From Cloeon dipterum (lineage: Eukaryota > Arthropoda > Insecta > Ephemeroptera > Baetidae), in the NCBI RefSeq assembly GCF_949628265.1, contig NC_088790.1, forward strand, positions 5,336,545-5,400,544: 64,000 nucleotides of DNA, given 5' to 3'. Shown here one piece after another: positions 11,468 to 24,673 of this stretch (position 1 is its first letter; each line of letters opens with the position of its first letter). The notes under the pieces were generated by a model. The model was not told the origin of the DNA, did not search any database, and saw nothing but the letters and a program-made list of their open reading frames with translations. Position numbers and translations under genes: made by a program.

Positions 11468-14351
11468 TTAATTATTTGGTGATTGACAAATGTACTGCCA
11501 CGGCATAAACGAGTTTGCGTCTCCCAAACCGTAGCTGTTTGTTGCTGCAGAGAAAAGCGCCAGAACATTTTCTGGAGGATACACGTTATTTGGTTCATTA
11601 TATCCATAAGGTAAGGCGCTCGCGTTCATTTTTTGATCTGAAGAACACCAAACCGTCTCTTTGTTACTGTTGACGTAAAAGGTTGAAATGAACATCATCC
11701 TGGCGTTCTGGAATTCGCGAAATGTAATTTCTAAAGAAGGTTCAGGGAGTTTCTGCTGCGCAATAAATATTTCAAAAAATTTACTGTCTTGGTAGTTGGT
11801 GATGATTGCCAAAATTTCCTCCCACGAATCGAAAGTGGCCAAATGCATTCCCATAGAACAGCAATGATTAAACGCATTCCAATAGTCTCTCTATGTTGGT
11901 AAAATTTAGATTACACACACAGAAGGCCTTTCTTTCAAAATCATACCCTTTCTTTACTAACAAAATATGTTCTTCCAAGTGCTTTGAAAACAATTCCTGC
12001 CTTTGCTGAAAACAGACAAAATTGGAAATCATAAAATCAATTTTAAATTTGTACCATCTGGTGCAGTTTCTTTATAGGGCTATATAAAATTAAATTTTTG
12101 TTAAAGTCGCTCACTAATAATACCAATTTAAATTCGTACAAAGACGCAGCGGCCCTTTTCCCTACACTCCAATTTGTTTTCCAAATACATTGGTCTTGCC
12201 GTCATTTTGATGAAAGTACTAATTTATTTTTATTAATACTCATACTGAATAAAAATATTAGCTAAATTTCAGTTACTTTGTCTCATTGCTAGATTCCTGG
12301 CTCTAAAAATCATTTAAATTAGCAAAAAAAAATCGAAAAATGTGTATACTTCGCAAATGAATAGGTATTTGAAGAAACAGGCCACGTCTCTGATGACTGG
12401 AACATCCTTAACCATCGCCAGGGTAACGCATACTTCATTTCCCGTGCAATCATTTGGCTCGTTATCATCCCAGAAATACTCTGCCCCAATGGTTCTTCTT
12501 TGCTTATCGCACCACACAAAATTTTCATTGCATGCTTCATCTTTTGCGTAAAGATACATTTCGAATCTGAAACTCAAATCAAAACCTTTGAAATCAAAGC
12601 ACGATTAAAATCGACGGAGTCTATTGAAGAAAAATAACATGTACCAATTGATTTTAAAACACTCATCATTTCAACTCCTTCATCTCGTGATTTAAAAGCG
12701 AGGAGACTCATCTGAAGACTGCAGCAAAATGCAACTGCATCGTCAAATGACCTCTGTAAATGTAAATGATTAAAATAAATTCAACTCTCAAAATATTTAT
12801 TACTTTTACTACGCTGATGAAGAACTTTCTTTCATTAAATGTGAAGAATCTACCGGTGGAATCATCTGCTTTATAAAATAGCTGACAATGTTTTATTTAT
12901 ATTTTATAATTATACTTTTGATCTTCTCGGTTTTGGAAATTATTGTAAGATCCTATACAGATTAAAGGTAAAATTTCCTAAAAAGTTCAAAAAGTTCATG
13001 CTCATACTTCACACGTTGGACACTTCTGGGAAATGCAATTGCCCACCAACTTGGCATTTTTGTCCGTTGCCTTTATCTGTAACTTCGATTTGCATTTCTC
13101 GAAGTAGCACAATTGGGGCACTTCACATAAGAAAGAGAAGGTTGAACTGCAGCTAGACTCTCGCCAAGTTACATTCTGATTTGAGGTGCTATAGGAAAAT
13201 ATGCGTTTCCTAAACAGTAAAAAAATATCTAATGTCCTCACATATTCGCGTAGAGACACTTTGCTGACTGATCAGTGTCGGGCTCAAAAGGAGCAGACAA
13301 AAAATCGGCGTCTATTGGTTGGCCAGTGTCCACCCAAAAGAAATTATTTTGACTTGCGCTGGTTGCTCCAACCCAAATATTCAGAGGATTTCTCGCACTC
13401 ATTTTTGGCAGCTTATTTGCGTTCACTTTAATTAAAACTTTTGTTGGTAAAATATTCTTTGGAGTGTATATGTAGATAATTACCTAACGAGCCAATGTAA
13501 AAAAGAAGTTGATCGACTTTTACTTTCGAGTCCATTCTGGCCAAAACCAGCCCTTTCGAGCGGCAAAATTTGTCGGCGGCGTACCAGGAAATCTATTTCA
13601 CCCGTTTATTTTTCTGAATATTCCATCAAATAGCAGTTTTACCCTTTTGCAGTATCCAGAAAACAAAACATGCACTATGCCCATCCTTTCCAGGTCAGGT
13701 ATTGGAACTATAAAATGTTTGGTAAAACAGACAATAAAATCAAATTAAAATTTATTTACGAGAATTGTTACACTCAGTAGATAATCTCTTGAGCTGTGCA
13801 AAATAAATATAAGTTATTGGAATAAAAATCTCGAATTTAATACTTGAAGATTGCAATTGATGGATTTTTCATAAATATCTGCTTTGAAGACGGGCTCAAA
13901 CTTCTTAGGCAATTTGGCTTTCGGACGTGTGGAGAATGAGCAATCAAGGAGGCATTTTTTATAATTCTGAAGAGTTCTGAGGTTGATAAGTAGACTTCCG
14001 TAACTGTCAACTAAAATTTATTGTCAACAAAAAACTAAATTAAAAGCTAAAAACTTACTTCCATTATCAAGATTATTCGGTCGTTGCTTTGAATTTTTAA
14101 ACGGTTGACACGAACTTTTTTTAATTTTAGCAGCACATTTCTTCAATTTTGCTATAGCTGACTTGAGTAATTTGCTGCGTTTTTGAGCCTCTGCGAACTG
14201 ACGAAGTTTAAAAAACATTTAAAATTGTAAACAGAACGTTAAAACTAAAAAATAATTTCCAGATCAAATGCACTCTACTTGCCCAACATAAATATGCACA
14301 AATGACGATAATTAACAAGCCTTTGGTGATCCAATTTTTAAAAAGAAGCAT
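11468..14351 (-). CDS. Secreted triple C-type lectin domain protein, copy A (divergent)
   Basis: The start at 14351 gives a signal peptide with core GLLIIVICAYLCWA. A lysine-rich amphipathic helix (around AIAKLKKCAAKIKKSSC) and a cysteine segment ending KSINCNLQ follow. CTLD1 is built from SWYAADKFCRSKGL, NIWVGATSASQNNFFWVDTGQP and FSFLCEV. CTLD2 comes from exons with FFISRSFDDAVAFCC, ENFVWCDKQRRTIGAE with an intact EPN, and YLFICE. CTLD3 is the last exon, 11890-11468. In copies B to D that region is split by an intron, but here it is continuous. CTLD3 keeps an EPN but lacks the internal cysteine pair. No WND-type calcium motif is seen. C-type lectin domains bind glycans or proteins; ligand and function here are unknown. 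Exons 1/2 and the short exon near 13640-13700 could not be fully phased, so the model is incomplete there. Confidence 0.75.
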
Positions 14352-16921
14352 TTTATGGGAAACACATCAAACAAAACTGAAACAATTCCACACCAGGCAA
14401 AAGTGTTATATTTGCTGTCACAGCTTGTACTTCCTCTGAACATTTCTACGAAATACCTATGATTCAGTCCTGATCACCATGGTAACGCAGGGCAATAAAA
14501 TCTTGATGGACCAATATCGGCCTATTTGTTCAACAACAACTAGAAACATAAGCTTCATTTTAAATTCTGTCAGTTTTCTGACAGAGCTGGAGAACCGATA
14601 AAAGATCGCTGAACGTTAGAATGTGGTATTTTTTCTTGTGATAAAATTTGCAAATTCATATAATTATTTCTTTTTAAACAAAGTTAACTGTGCTCTCGTA
14701 ACAACATTTTCATTATCCAACACTTTTTTTTGCTCTTTTTATCCCTGTCCGAGGACCGTGAAGGGCGCGCACTGCACTAGCACGAATGCTGAAACCCGGG
14801 TCCCAATAACACCGCGAACGGATAACATCAGGCCGCACCAGGGACCCAGCCCACTCAAGGGCCACTTGCCTCCGCACCGAGGACTGCATTGAAACGCTAG
14901 ACATTCGTCCCGTGAAGCCAAATCACGCATGCTGGAAAGGTGCAAACCAGCAAGTAGCGAGTCGGCGCCGGTGCGCCTCCCAGCCCGTTGAGCAATTTGA
15001 GCATTTCGAGTCACTAAACTTACCACTTTTTGCCATCTCTGACATTGGGTAGCCAGTATTAGATCTCCGACCTACTCAAATATACCTCCCATTGCTTTCA
15101 CACTCCTGAGAATGCCTTAACAATGCGAGCCAACGGGCTGGTAGTTGTGGATAAAATAAAATATTTATGCCAAATTTACTCCATTAAATACAGATTCAAA
15201 AGTATAATTCTTAAAAACTGATTTGTGTGAGTTTTTTATTTAAAATGCAGTATTTTCTCCTTGCTCTTTGCTTCCTGCTGTGATGGTAAAACGGTAGCCC
15301 ACAAAGAGAAAATTTAAATAGAATATTTGCGAAAAAATTATATTTCCTTCTTAAAGCCGGCGGACAAGGTGCAAAAGAAAGCTCCAGTCCACGGCACTGA
15401 TCGTAAATGCGGACTCTTATTGTGGTGATAGGAACGCATCTTTGGTTAAACTCTTCATTTTTTCCACTCAGGACCAATATTGGAATCTGCCCTTAATTCC
15501 AGTTAACTTTTGTGTCTGGAAAATTAGCCGCAAAGGTAGAAAATATTTGTACGGATATTAGATCAAGATCACTGCAATAGTGATTAGGTTTGAACTTGCT
15601 GAATGAAATCAAAATTTTCAATTTGTTGCGATTAAATTTTATTATAATCATCTTTTACACTATGGAGAGTGAATGTTTATTAAAGGCATCACACTCTACA
15701 TTAAATACATTATTTAATCAATCTGTTTCACACCATAAGAAGAAAATAACAATCGTTAGTTAATGTTTGATATAAGAACCAACCAAACTATAATTCAATT
15801 CAGTTCGGTTTATTTCTCAAAAACAAGTCAGCATATCATGCTTATATTAATATTTGAAAATCAAGCAAATCAGGTATTAATGGTATTAGCAAACAACCTG
15901 CTGAAACTCGTGAATAAAATAGGGGCAAAATTTACCACTACTCCAAATACTCGCCACACTACAGCCTATACAATAAATACTATGCAGCATTTTATGTCAT
16001 ATACATTTTGCAATATTTGGGAAACTGGGAACCAATTTAATTGCGGATGGGAAAGAATTCCACTGTTGCGCGATTCGGAAAGAATTTGAATACAATCCGA
16101 GGTCAGTGCGCGTACGAGGAGGAGAATCTGTCTGTATCCTTGATGACCTTTTGGGATTTCCACTTGTGACAAGTTGAAAAGACATTTCACAGCGCTTTGC
16201 TTATGCTGGGGTTAAATATCTGATGGGTATTTCACTGCAGAATATTTTAATTTTAACAGATAGTTTTATTTAAATTCTGAAACTGAGGTGGATTCGCAGT
16301 CTCTTATAGCTTCCATTTATTCCGCGAAAATTTATGAAAAACAGTTTAAGCTGGTTTTAGAATTTTGCAATCTTTTTAGCGTTTAAGACCTAGCAAAATG
16401 TAAACATAATTAGAAACTGCTGTTAATTGAAATAGCATGATACAGTCGATGCAATAAAAATCAATTATTTTCCGCAAGAAGAAAAATGAACAGTAGAGCG
16501 CTGCAATTTCATAAGAATTGGCATGAAATCGAAACGCGCCACGCAAATGTGGAATCCGTGGAAACAACCACTTTCTGTTTTGAAATCATGGACATTCCAT
16601 GCAGTCCCATGAGCAGGGACTGAGGTGGTTTGATTTAACACGATTGATTTAATTTAATTTTCGAATCAAACTCTAAAAGATTTTTATTTAAAGCTTAAGG
16701 TGAACCTTTGCAGTTTAACCCTAAATTTTTTGCTTAACTTTATGAATGCCATTTGTAAGATACATTGTTTCAAAAATATACCAAAAATAAATAACGAATT
16801 TCAAGGATGAAACAGTGCTCGCCCCTTTTAATAGCATTCAAACATTGAAAGCCGATTTTCTCAGAAATATATAATTGAAATTCGTCTTAACTCTCCATTC
16901 TCTCATTGTCAGACGAGCTTT
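14352..16921. other. Spacer between lectin genes A and B
   Basis: About 2.6 kb. It holds repeat R1 copy 2 (listed separately) and otherwise AT-rich DNA. Short open frames at 15211-15477, 15763-16089 and 16376-16567 show no domain, no paralog in the other spacers and no splice partners. Confidence 0.5.
14723..15145 (-). repeat. Dispersed repeat family R1, copy 2 (near full length, inverted)
   Basis: On the minus strand it runs from CAGCCCGTTGGCTCGCATTG to CAGGGATAAAAAGAGC followed by an A-rich tail, about 420 bases. It matches copy 3 at 57233-57650 nearly throughout. The one-sided A-rich end fits insertion by reverse transcription, as for a SINE or a truncated non-LTR element. I see no tRNA-like promoter boxes and no clear target-site duplication. 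Confidence 0.8.
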
Positions 16922-19802
16922 TCACGGTGATTGACAGACGTAGTGCCAAGGTGTCAAAGTATTGAAATCTCCCAAACATATGTCTGAACGCAAATTGAAA
17001 TAACACAACACAGTTTCTGGGGGAAAGGCATTGTCTGGCTCGTTCAAACACATAGGTATTGAGTTCAAGTCAATAGGCCTGTCATTCGAACACCAAAAAC
17101 TACCATTTTTTGTGGTGTAGAATGATGATATAAGCATTATTCTTTGATTGATAAATTCCTTAAAGGTTAAATCTGCAAATGTGTGCATTTTAAATTAGCA
17201 ATTTTACTTAAATATATAAGCATTTTACTTCTGTAGTGCATGCTCTCAACATTCACCAGTTCCTCCCTTGTGTCAATTGTAGCCATGTGCATCCCCATGG
17301 AGCAGCAGTGCTCAAAAGCATCCCAGTACGCTTTCTAAGAGTTAGAAGTCATTCTTAAATATATAATTTAATTTTCTTGCAAGTTACCGGAAAGCTACTA
17401 AAAAAATAAGTTTTGTTGAAATCTTGATAAACGGATCCAGCTTTTACTGCAGGGGATACACAGAATTGATTATTACACCTGAGAGCAATAAAAGTTTTAC
17501 GTACAGTCAGGAATCATCTGTTCTCTAGGCTGAAAATTGGGAAGTGCGTTGAATGAGGATGTTAATTTTAGTCAATATTAATGATACCTTAACACATCGA
17601 CTTTTTTCTTTGCATTCGATTTTCAACTGAAACACTGGTGGATCCTTCTGCACCTTTTGATAAGTGCTAAGAGTTAAAAGTTAAAATCGTATCAAAATTT
17701 GTCAAATTTTAAAATAGAGTTTACTTCACTAAGTCGGTTGGTTCCTGGCTCTAACCCAAAAGCAAAAGTTTTAATGAGCTAAAAAAGCTTAGAAAATAAG
17801 AAGAAAACACTAAACCTCACAAATAAAGTATTGCTTAACATTGCATCGTTCGTCCGAGAATCCAGCAGGTCGACCGTCCAAGATCACAAATTTGACGCAA
17901 ACCTCATTACCGAAAATATCAGTAGGTTCGTCCTCAATCCAACCATATTCCGCACCAAATGCTCGCTTTTGTTTATCACACCAGACGAAATTCTCATCGC
18001 ATTTCTCATCCCTTGCGTTCACAAAAACAGATGTTCGGTTAGTGTTGTATCCTGATTCCAAAAAAATTACGGCTACGTATATTGTCATTTCTTTTGCTAT
18101 GCCGCAAACCAACCTATTGATTGAAGAATTTGGACCATTTGTGAGCCATCCGTTGGTGATTTCCAAGTCCACAAATTCATTTGAATTTTGCAGCAATAAG
18201 AAAAGGCAGCGTCCATGGTCATCTGGATTATAATGAGAAATATTTTCAGGACCAAAACGGCGCCTCTTTAACATCCATACAGTTTCATCACTTGCAAAGT
18301 AAAGCAATCCATTTAAATTAAAAAATCTTCTTATATTGTCCTCCATGGCTTCTAAAACACTTTGAGTAAGCTCATTGTAAATGGAACCAATCAATTTCAA
18401 CTTTTTTTATCCACCAAAGATGCTTTCTTTTCGTAAAAATAAATGTTAATGATTGGATTAAAAGATAAACTTTTTTAACTCACTTTTGTGCAAACCGGAC
18501 AGGGATTAGGTACGCACTTCACAATAAACTTCTCCTTGCTCATGAGTGACCTCATTTGAGATTTAGTCTTGCATTTTTCAAAAAAGCACAATTTTGGAAC
18601 CTCACAAATGAACCTGTTGGTGGAATCACAGTCTCCTTTTTTCCACGTATAATTTGTGTTATTCTCGCTATTTTCCCTGAGTAATATGCACCAGTGAGGG
18701 TAATATGTATATATGCAACATTTGGCTTCAGCTACCCTTTGATTTCAACAAAAATGCATTTCTGGTTGCTTCCAGTAGTTGTATTCACAGCTGAAAAAAT
18801 GTCACTTTCAATCTGCTCGCCAGTGTCAGTCCAAGAGTAGCTGTTGTCGTTGACACTCATCCCTCCTGCCCAAACGCGGAAAGGGGAATTTGCTGTCATG
18901 CTCATGATTCGACTTGAAGCAACTTTTAAATATTTAAAAAACTTTAGAAATAAAAACTTTGCAAATTGTGTATATACCAAGTGAGTTGACAAACAGCAGC
19001 AGCTGAGTTATTTTCAGTTTGGAATCGAACGCAGGTAGAACGAGACCTTTTGATCTGCAGAATTTTTCTGCTGCAAACCATGTATACTGCAAAACACAGT
19101 TTTTATTTGAAATTATTTACTCTAACTGCATACTTTTCTGCTTCCTGGGAGAAGAATCCAAAATGGTCCCATCGACTCCAAATCAACAAAAACTATATTA
19201 GGATTAAGATCGAAGTTAAGATGCATTAATTATTAACATATTTCTCGTCCTCACTTCTATTTTTGCACTCCATCGAAAGTCGTTTTTTCTTTATTTCCCA
19301 TTAGAAAATTTATAAACAAAAATTGTGCATTCTTACCCGTAAATTACAATTTATTGGCTCTTTTCGGAAGTCTGCATCGAAAACAGGCAGATAATTTTTC
19401 GGGATTTCAGGTCGTAGCCTATTAAAAAGACATTTGGCAATACACTGCTTGTAGCTTAGTTGGTTCGGTGGCTTTTTTAAAACATATTCAAAGTAGTTCC
19501 CTGTTTTAAATTTCAACTTCTATTTTAAATAGGATAGTTCCAAATTTAAAATAATACCTAGAGTTGCTCCTTCTGAAGCGAGATTCCTGCTTTTGCACTC
19601 TCCTATGCTCACGTTGCTACGCAGTTTTTTCAAAAGTATTTTAAGCTTTGAAAGGGATGTTTTGAGTTTTCTTTTCTCTCTTTTAGCATCCAGAGCCTGA
19701 AACATTATTAAAACGACAATTCCAAAGCAATATTTATATATAATCTACATTAAAATTATTTGCTGTTAAGAGAAAAATAACAAGTAGAGCGCTGCATTTC
19801 AT
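16922..19802 (-). CDS. Secreted triple C-type lectin domain protein, copy B
   Basis: Exons found by splice phase: 19802-19749, 19696-19558, 19500-19337, 19175-19134 (42 nt), 19086-18978, 18922-18736, 18676-18484, one ending at 18281 (5' end unresolved), 18222-18114, 18051-17816, 17750-17725 (26 nt), 17666-17588, 17529-17505 (25 nt), 17446-17388, 17334-17229 and 17172-16922. The product is roughly 600 residues or slightly more. Layout: signal peptide (MKCSALLVIFLLTA), basic amphipathic helix, cysteine segment (SYKQCIAKCLF), CTLD1 (WFAAEKFCRSKGL, RVWAGGMS, RFICEVP), cysteine linker ending CPVCTK, CTLD2 (AAFSYCCKIQ, ENFVWCDKQKR, YFICE), a short linker, CTLD3 (YWDAFEHCCSMGMH, HYVCQSP) and stop. 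EPN is EPT in CTLD2 and EPD in CTLD3, and WND is absent, so calcium-dependent sugar binding is doubtful. Family knowledge suggests immune or tissue-surface recognition; here that is only inference. Confidence 0.85.
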
Positions 19803-20582
19803 CCTGGAACCTTCTCCACTCAAGGTTTGATTTATATAATAAAATTTCATTTACTGAAAACGTGACGCACGTTACTGGTGGAACGAGTATCCAGTATGAT
19901 TTCCTGTCTGACACACGCTCACAGCTAATATCTGCGCGAGTTTCCCCTCTTTGATTAAAATGAAAATATTACTTGAAAATTATTAATCAATATTTAAACA
20001 CAATAAAACTTATGAGTTCTTTTGCCTATCAATTTTTCAACAAAGTCGTAATTCCTGATGCATTTTTAAGAATAAATTTTGTCTTGCTCTTAAGAGAGCA
20101 AGCAGCTTCCATGAAATATGTATATATAGCTTCAGATGTTTAACTGAAACTAGCTGGAATGATAAACTGACGCTCTTCGCAACGAGTAAATATACGTAAA
20201 ACATGATTTTCAATAACGCAGACAGTGCTCACCACTTGATTAGCATTTGCAGCCAACTTTCAGGAATTTTACTGTTATACCTAGGAAATTTTAGCTCTAC
20301 CCTAAAATCTTTTGAAAATAATTAAAGTTTAAAATTAAAGATTATTTTTTCAGAACATTCCAGTACAATCGAAGTACCTTTAATTTTTTATTGGCTGAAT
20401 AGGCGAAAAGTATGCTATGTACGACGGGTTCCAACTGCAATCAGAGTATTAAGATATTGTAGTGGCTTTATTTATATTATATCAATGATTCAGTCAAATC
20501 CATCCTCCTTGATGAATGATTTAATTGCATAAAAGTAGTAGTTCATCTTAACTCTCCATTCTCTTAATATCAGAAGAGCTTT
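19803..20582. other. Duplicated spacer between lectin genes B and C
   Basis: Its parts match the C-D spacer at 23462-24673: upstream GTGACGCA, AGTGGAACGAGT and GATTTCCTGT, then GAGCAAGCAGCTTCCATGAAATATGTATA, and later a block containing GACAGTGCTCACCACTTGATT. The duplicated unit thus included flanking DNA. An AT-rich TATATAA-like string near 19830 on the minus strand could be a core promoter for copy B, but evidence is weak. No other gene seen. Confidence 0.6.
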
Positions 20583-23461
20583 TCAAGGTGATTGACAGAC
20601 GTAGTGCCATGGTGTCAATGCATTGCTATCTCCCAAACATGTGTCTGAACGCAAATTGAAATAACTAATCACTGTTTCTGGGGGAAAGGCATTGTCTGGA
20701 TCGTTCACACACAGAGGTATTGAGTTCAAGTCAATAGGCTTGTCATTCGAACACCAAAAACTGCCATTTTTTGTCGTGTAGAATGTTGATATGAACATAA
20801 TCCTTCGATTGATAAATTCCTTGAAGGTTAAATCTGCAATTGTGCATGCGTTTTAAATTAATGGTTTTACTTGATCGAAGATATTATTTTACTTCTGTAT
20901 TGAATGCTTTCAATATTCAACAGTTCCTCCCTTGTGTCAATTGTAGCCATGTGCATTCCCATGGAGCAGCAGTGCGCAAAAGCATCCCAGTACATTTTCT
21001 AAGAGTTAGAAATCAATCTTAAAACCCGAAATTGATTTTCTTGACATGTGTTGGCCTACCGGAACGCTACTATAAAAATAGGTTCTGTTGAAATCTTGAA
21101 AAACGAATCCAGCTTTTACTGAAGGGGATACAGGGACTTGATTACTACACTTGAACAATCAAATTTTTACGCACAGTCAGGAATCATCTTGGTACTTGGC
21201 TAAAAATTGGGAAAGTTTGTTAAATGAGGATGTTAGTTTTTTACTCAATATAACTGTTACTTTTACGCATCGCTTGTTTTCTCTGCATTCAATTTTTAAC
21301 TCAAACACTGGTGGATCCCTCTGCACTTTTAGGTAAGTGCTAAGAGTTAAAAACGTATCAAATTAGGTCGAATTCTAAAATACATAGTTTACTTGACTAT
21401 ATTGGTGGGTTCCTGGCTCTAAAAAGCAAAATTTGTAATAAATTAAAGAAAATAAGCTTAGAAAATAAGAAATCAAGACTATACCTCACAAATAAAGTAT
21501 TGTTTAGCGGTGCATTGTATGTCCGAGAATCCAGCAGGTCGACCGTTCAAGATCAAAAATTTAATGCAAACTTCGTTACCGAAAATATCAACAGGTTCGT
21601 CCTCAATCCAACCATATTCTGCTCCAAGTACTCGCTTCTGTTTATCACACCAAACATAATTTTCATCACATTTCTCATCCTTTGCGTTCACAAAAACAGA
21701 TGTTCGGTTAGTGTTGTATCCTGATTCCAAAAAATTACGGCTACGTATATTGTCATTTCTTTTGCTATGCCGCAATCCAACCTATCGATTGAAGAATTTG
21801 GACCATTTGTGAGCCATCCGTTGGTGATTTCCAAGTCCACAAATTCATTTGAATTTTGCAGCAATAAGAAAAAGCAGCGTCCATGGTCATCTGGATTATA
21901 ATGAGAAATATTTTCAGGACCAAACTGCGTGTCATTAACATCCATACAATTAAATTGCTTGCAAAGTAAAGTATTCCATTTAAATTAAAAAATCTTCCTA
22001 TATTATCTTCTATGGCCTCTAAAACACATTGAATTTAGCTCACATTTATAAATGAATAAATTAACCGACTTTTTTTAAGCACCAAAGATGATTGCTGTAA
22101 TTAATTTGTGTTAAATGAATTAAAAGGGAAACATTTTTGGACTCACTTTTGTGCATACCGGACATGATTTAGGTATGCACTGCGTTATAAACCTCTCCTT
22201 GTTCATGAGTCTCCTCATTTGAGATTTTGTCTTGCATTTTTCAAAGTAGCACAAATTGGGAACCTCACAAATGAACCTGTTGGTTGAATCGCAGTCTCCT
22301 TGTTTCCACGTATAATTTGTGATATTCTCGCTATTTTCCCTGAGTAATATGCACCAATGAAACGTAATTATATGCAAATATATGGCTTCAGTTACCCTTT
22401 GATTTCAATAAAAATGCATTTCTGGTTGTTTCCAGTTGCTGCGTTCAGACCAGAAAAATAATCTCGGTCAATCTGCTCGCCAGTGTCAGTCCAAAAGTAG
22501 CTGTTGTCGTTGACACTCATCCCTCCAGCCCAAACGCGGAAAGGGGAATTTGCTGTCATGATCATGATTCGATTTGAAGCGACTTTTAAATATATCATCA
22601 AATTTCAGAAATAAAACTGCAATTTTTGTAGGTTTACCAAGTGAGTCGACAAACAGCAGCAGCTGAGTTATTTTCAGTTTTGAATCGAGCGCAAGCAGAA
22701 CGAGACCTTTTGATCTGCAGAATTTTTCTGCTTCAAACCATGAGTTCTGCAAAACAGTTTTTATTTGACGTTCTTTACTCTTAACTGCTTACTTTTCTGC
22801 TTCCTGGGAGAAGAATCCAAAAAGGTCCCATTAACTCCAAATCAACTAGAACTAGAATTAAGATCGAAGTTTAGATACATTTATAATTAACTTATATCTC
22901 CTCACTTCTATTCTTGCACTCCATCGAAAGTCGTTTTTTCTTTAATTTGCATCAGTTAATTTAAAAACAAACATTTTGCATTCTTAATACCCGTATATTA
23001 CAATTTATTGCCTCTTTTCGGAAGTCTGCATCGAAAACTGGCAGGTCATTTTTCGGGATTTCAGGTCGTAGCCTATTAAAAAGACATTTGGCAACACATT
23101 GCTTGTAGCTTGGTTGATTCGGTGAATTCGTCAAAAGATTTTCACAGCTTTGCCCTGTTTTAAATTTCATTTCTCCATAAATTTTAAACAGGATGGCCAA
23201 AAATTTCAAATAAATACCTTGAGTTGCTCCTTCTGAAGCGGCATTCTTTTTGCACTGTCCTATTCCCGCGTTGCTGCGCAGCTTTGTTAAAAATAATTTA
23301 AGCTTCGAAATAGCTGTTTTGAGTTTTCTATTGTCTTTTTGAGCATCCAGAGCCTAAAACATTACATTGAAACGAAAACTCTATAGCAGTTTTTAATAGA
23401 TATCTACTCTAAAATTATTTGCTGTTAAGAGGAAGATAACAAGTAGAGCTCTGCATTTCAT
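20583..23461 (-). CDS. Secreted triple C-type lectin domain protein, copy C
   Basis: The exon-intron plan is the same as copy B, with all compared splice sites and phases intact. The start at 23461 gives MKCRALLVIFLLTA; the 42-nt exon, the 26-nt exon (SQEPTNIV) and the 25-nt exon (PSTKMIPD) are all present. CTLD1 uses NSWFEAEKFCRSKGL and DTGEQIDRDYFSG. The first half of CTLD2 (exon near 21775-21883) differs from copy B at only two of 109 bases. The EPN position reads EPV in CTLD2 and DPD in CTLD3. CTLD3 has lost one internal cysteine (VISYF where B has VLCYF) while its usual partner in DTCLGD remains. No frameshift is needed once the proper frames are used, so this is a gene, not a pseudogene. 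Ligand unknown; the gene is transcribed in the same direction as its neighbours. Confidence 0.82.
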
Positions 23462-24673
23462 CCTGACTCCTTCTCCACTAGGTTTCATTAAAAAATTATA
23501 TTGAATTTTTAAAAAGCGTGACGGATGCGTTGCTAGTGGAACGAGTGACCAGTATTATTTCCTGTCAGAAAAATATTGACACACGCAACTCCCAGCTATC
23601 TGCGCGAGTTTTCCCCAGTTTGTTTAAAATGAAAATATAGCTTGAAAATAATCAAGCAATTTTTAAACACTTTATCTTATGAATTATTTTGCTCAGCAAA
23701 TTTTTTAACGCAGTATAATTCTTAACTAAACATTTCCAAAAATATAGTTTCTCTTAAAGAGAGCAAGCAGCTTCCATGAAATATGTATAAACCGAAACTT
23801 AACTGGAATAATACATTATTGATCTTATCAACGAGTAGAAACACAATGTTCGTTTTACTTTGTAACAATTTTGGAAATGATCAGCTATAAGGGGAAAATT
23901 TTAAACTTTGGAAATCAAGTAGGCCCCGATTATGAATGGTTTTCCTGATGAATTTCAAGGTAAAAGAAGTAAAAGAAATTCTGCTTTAGATGTTTTTTTA
24001 ATAGAGCAAATTCAGGGAAGGATTTTTCATTCCTGTCCCAACTGATAAAAAACACACATTTTCCTCGATTGTCCCATAATTAAATGAAAAAATATTTTAA
24101 TTTTCCTGCTCTAAAAAATTCCAGTTTTTCCTGTTTATAAAATATTTTCTATATTGCCTTGAAAATTAAAACACCAATTTGGCGGGTTTTGACGGGGCTG
24201 AGCAATCAGACGCCGCCAAAAATCACGCGGTTGAGACTTATTTATTACATATGAAGTAAATTATTAATTCCTGGCGAAATAAAACATGATTTTGAATAAG
24301 GTGGGCTGTGTTCACCACTTGATTGGTATTTTCAGCTAATTTTCTCAGACATGTTAACGGTTACCTGGAAAATTTGAGAGCGTTCCTAATTTTTAGAAAA
24401 TATTTCAGGTTTACAGTTAAAGAATGTTTCAGAATGTTGAAGTATATAATATATATATCCAACTTAATTTTCTGAATAGCTGAATATGCGGTAAGTATGC
24501 TATGTAAAACGAGTTTCAACTGGAATCAGAGTATTAAGAAGTTATTGTAGTGACTTAATTTAGCAATAATTATTCAGTCAAATCCATCCTCCATGATGAA
24601 TGATTAAATAGTATAAAATGGTATTATTGTAGTTCGTCTTAACTCTCCATTCTCTTAATATCAGAAGAGCTTT
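23462..24673. other. Duplicated spacer between lectin genes C and D
   Basis: Homologous in pieces to the B-C spacer, but with extra AT-rich DNA around 23880-24270 that the other spacer lacks. The block near 24300-24345 (GTTCACCACTTGATTGG) is a diverged copy of the element also found near 20220 and 47950. No coding frame is supported. Confidence 0.55.

Noticed and set aside
21479-22100. Apparent frameshifts that would make lectin copy C a pseudogene
   Set aside because: The breaks lie in a shadow frame and an intron. The true exon, in another frame, is intact in all copies.
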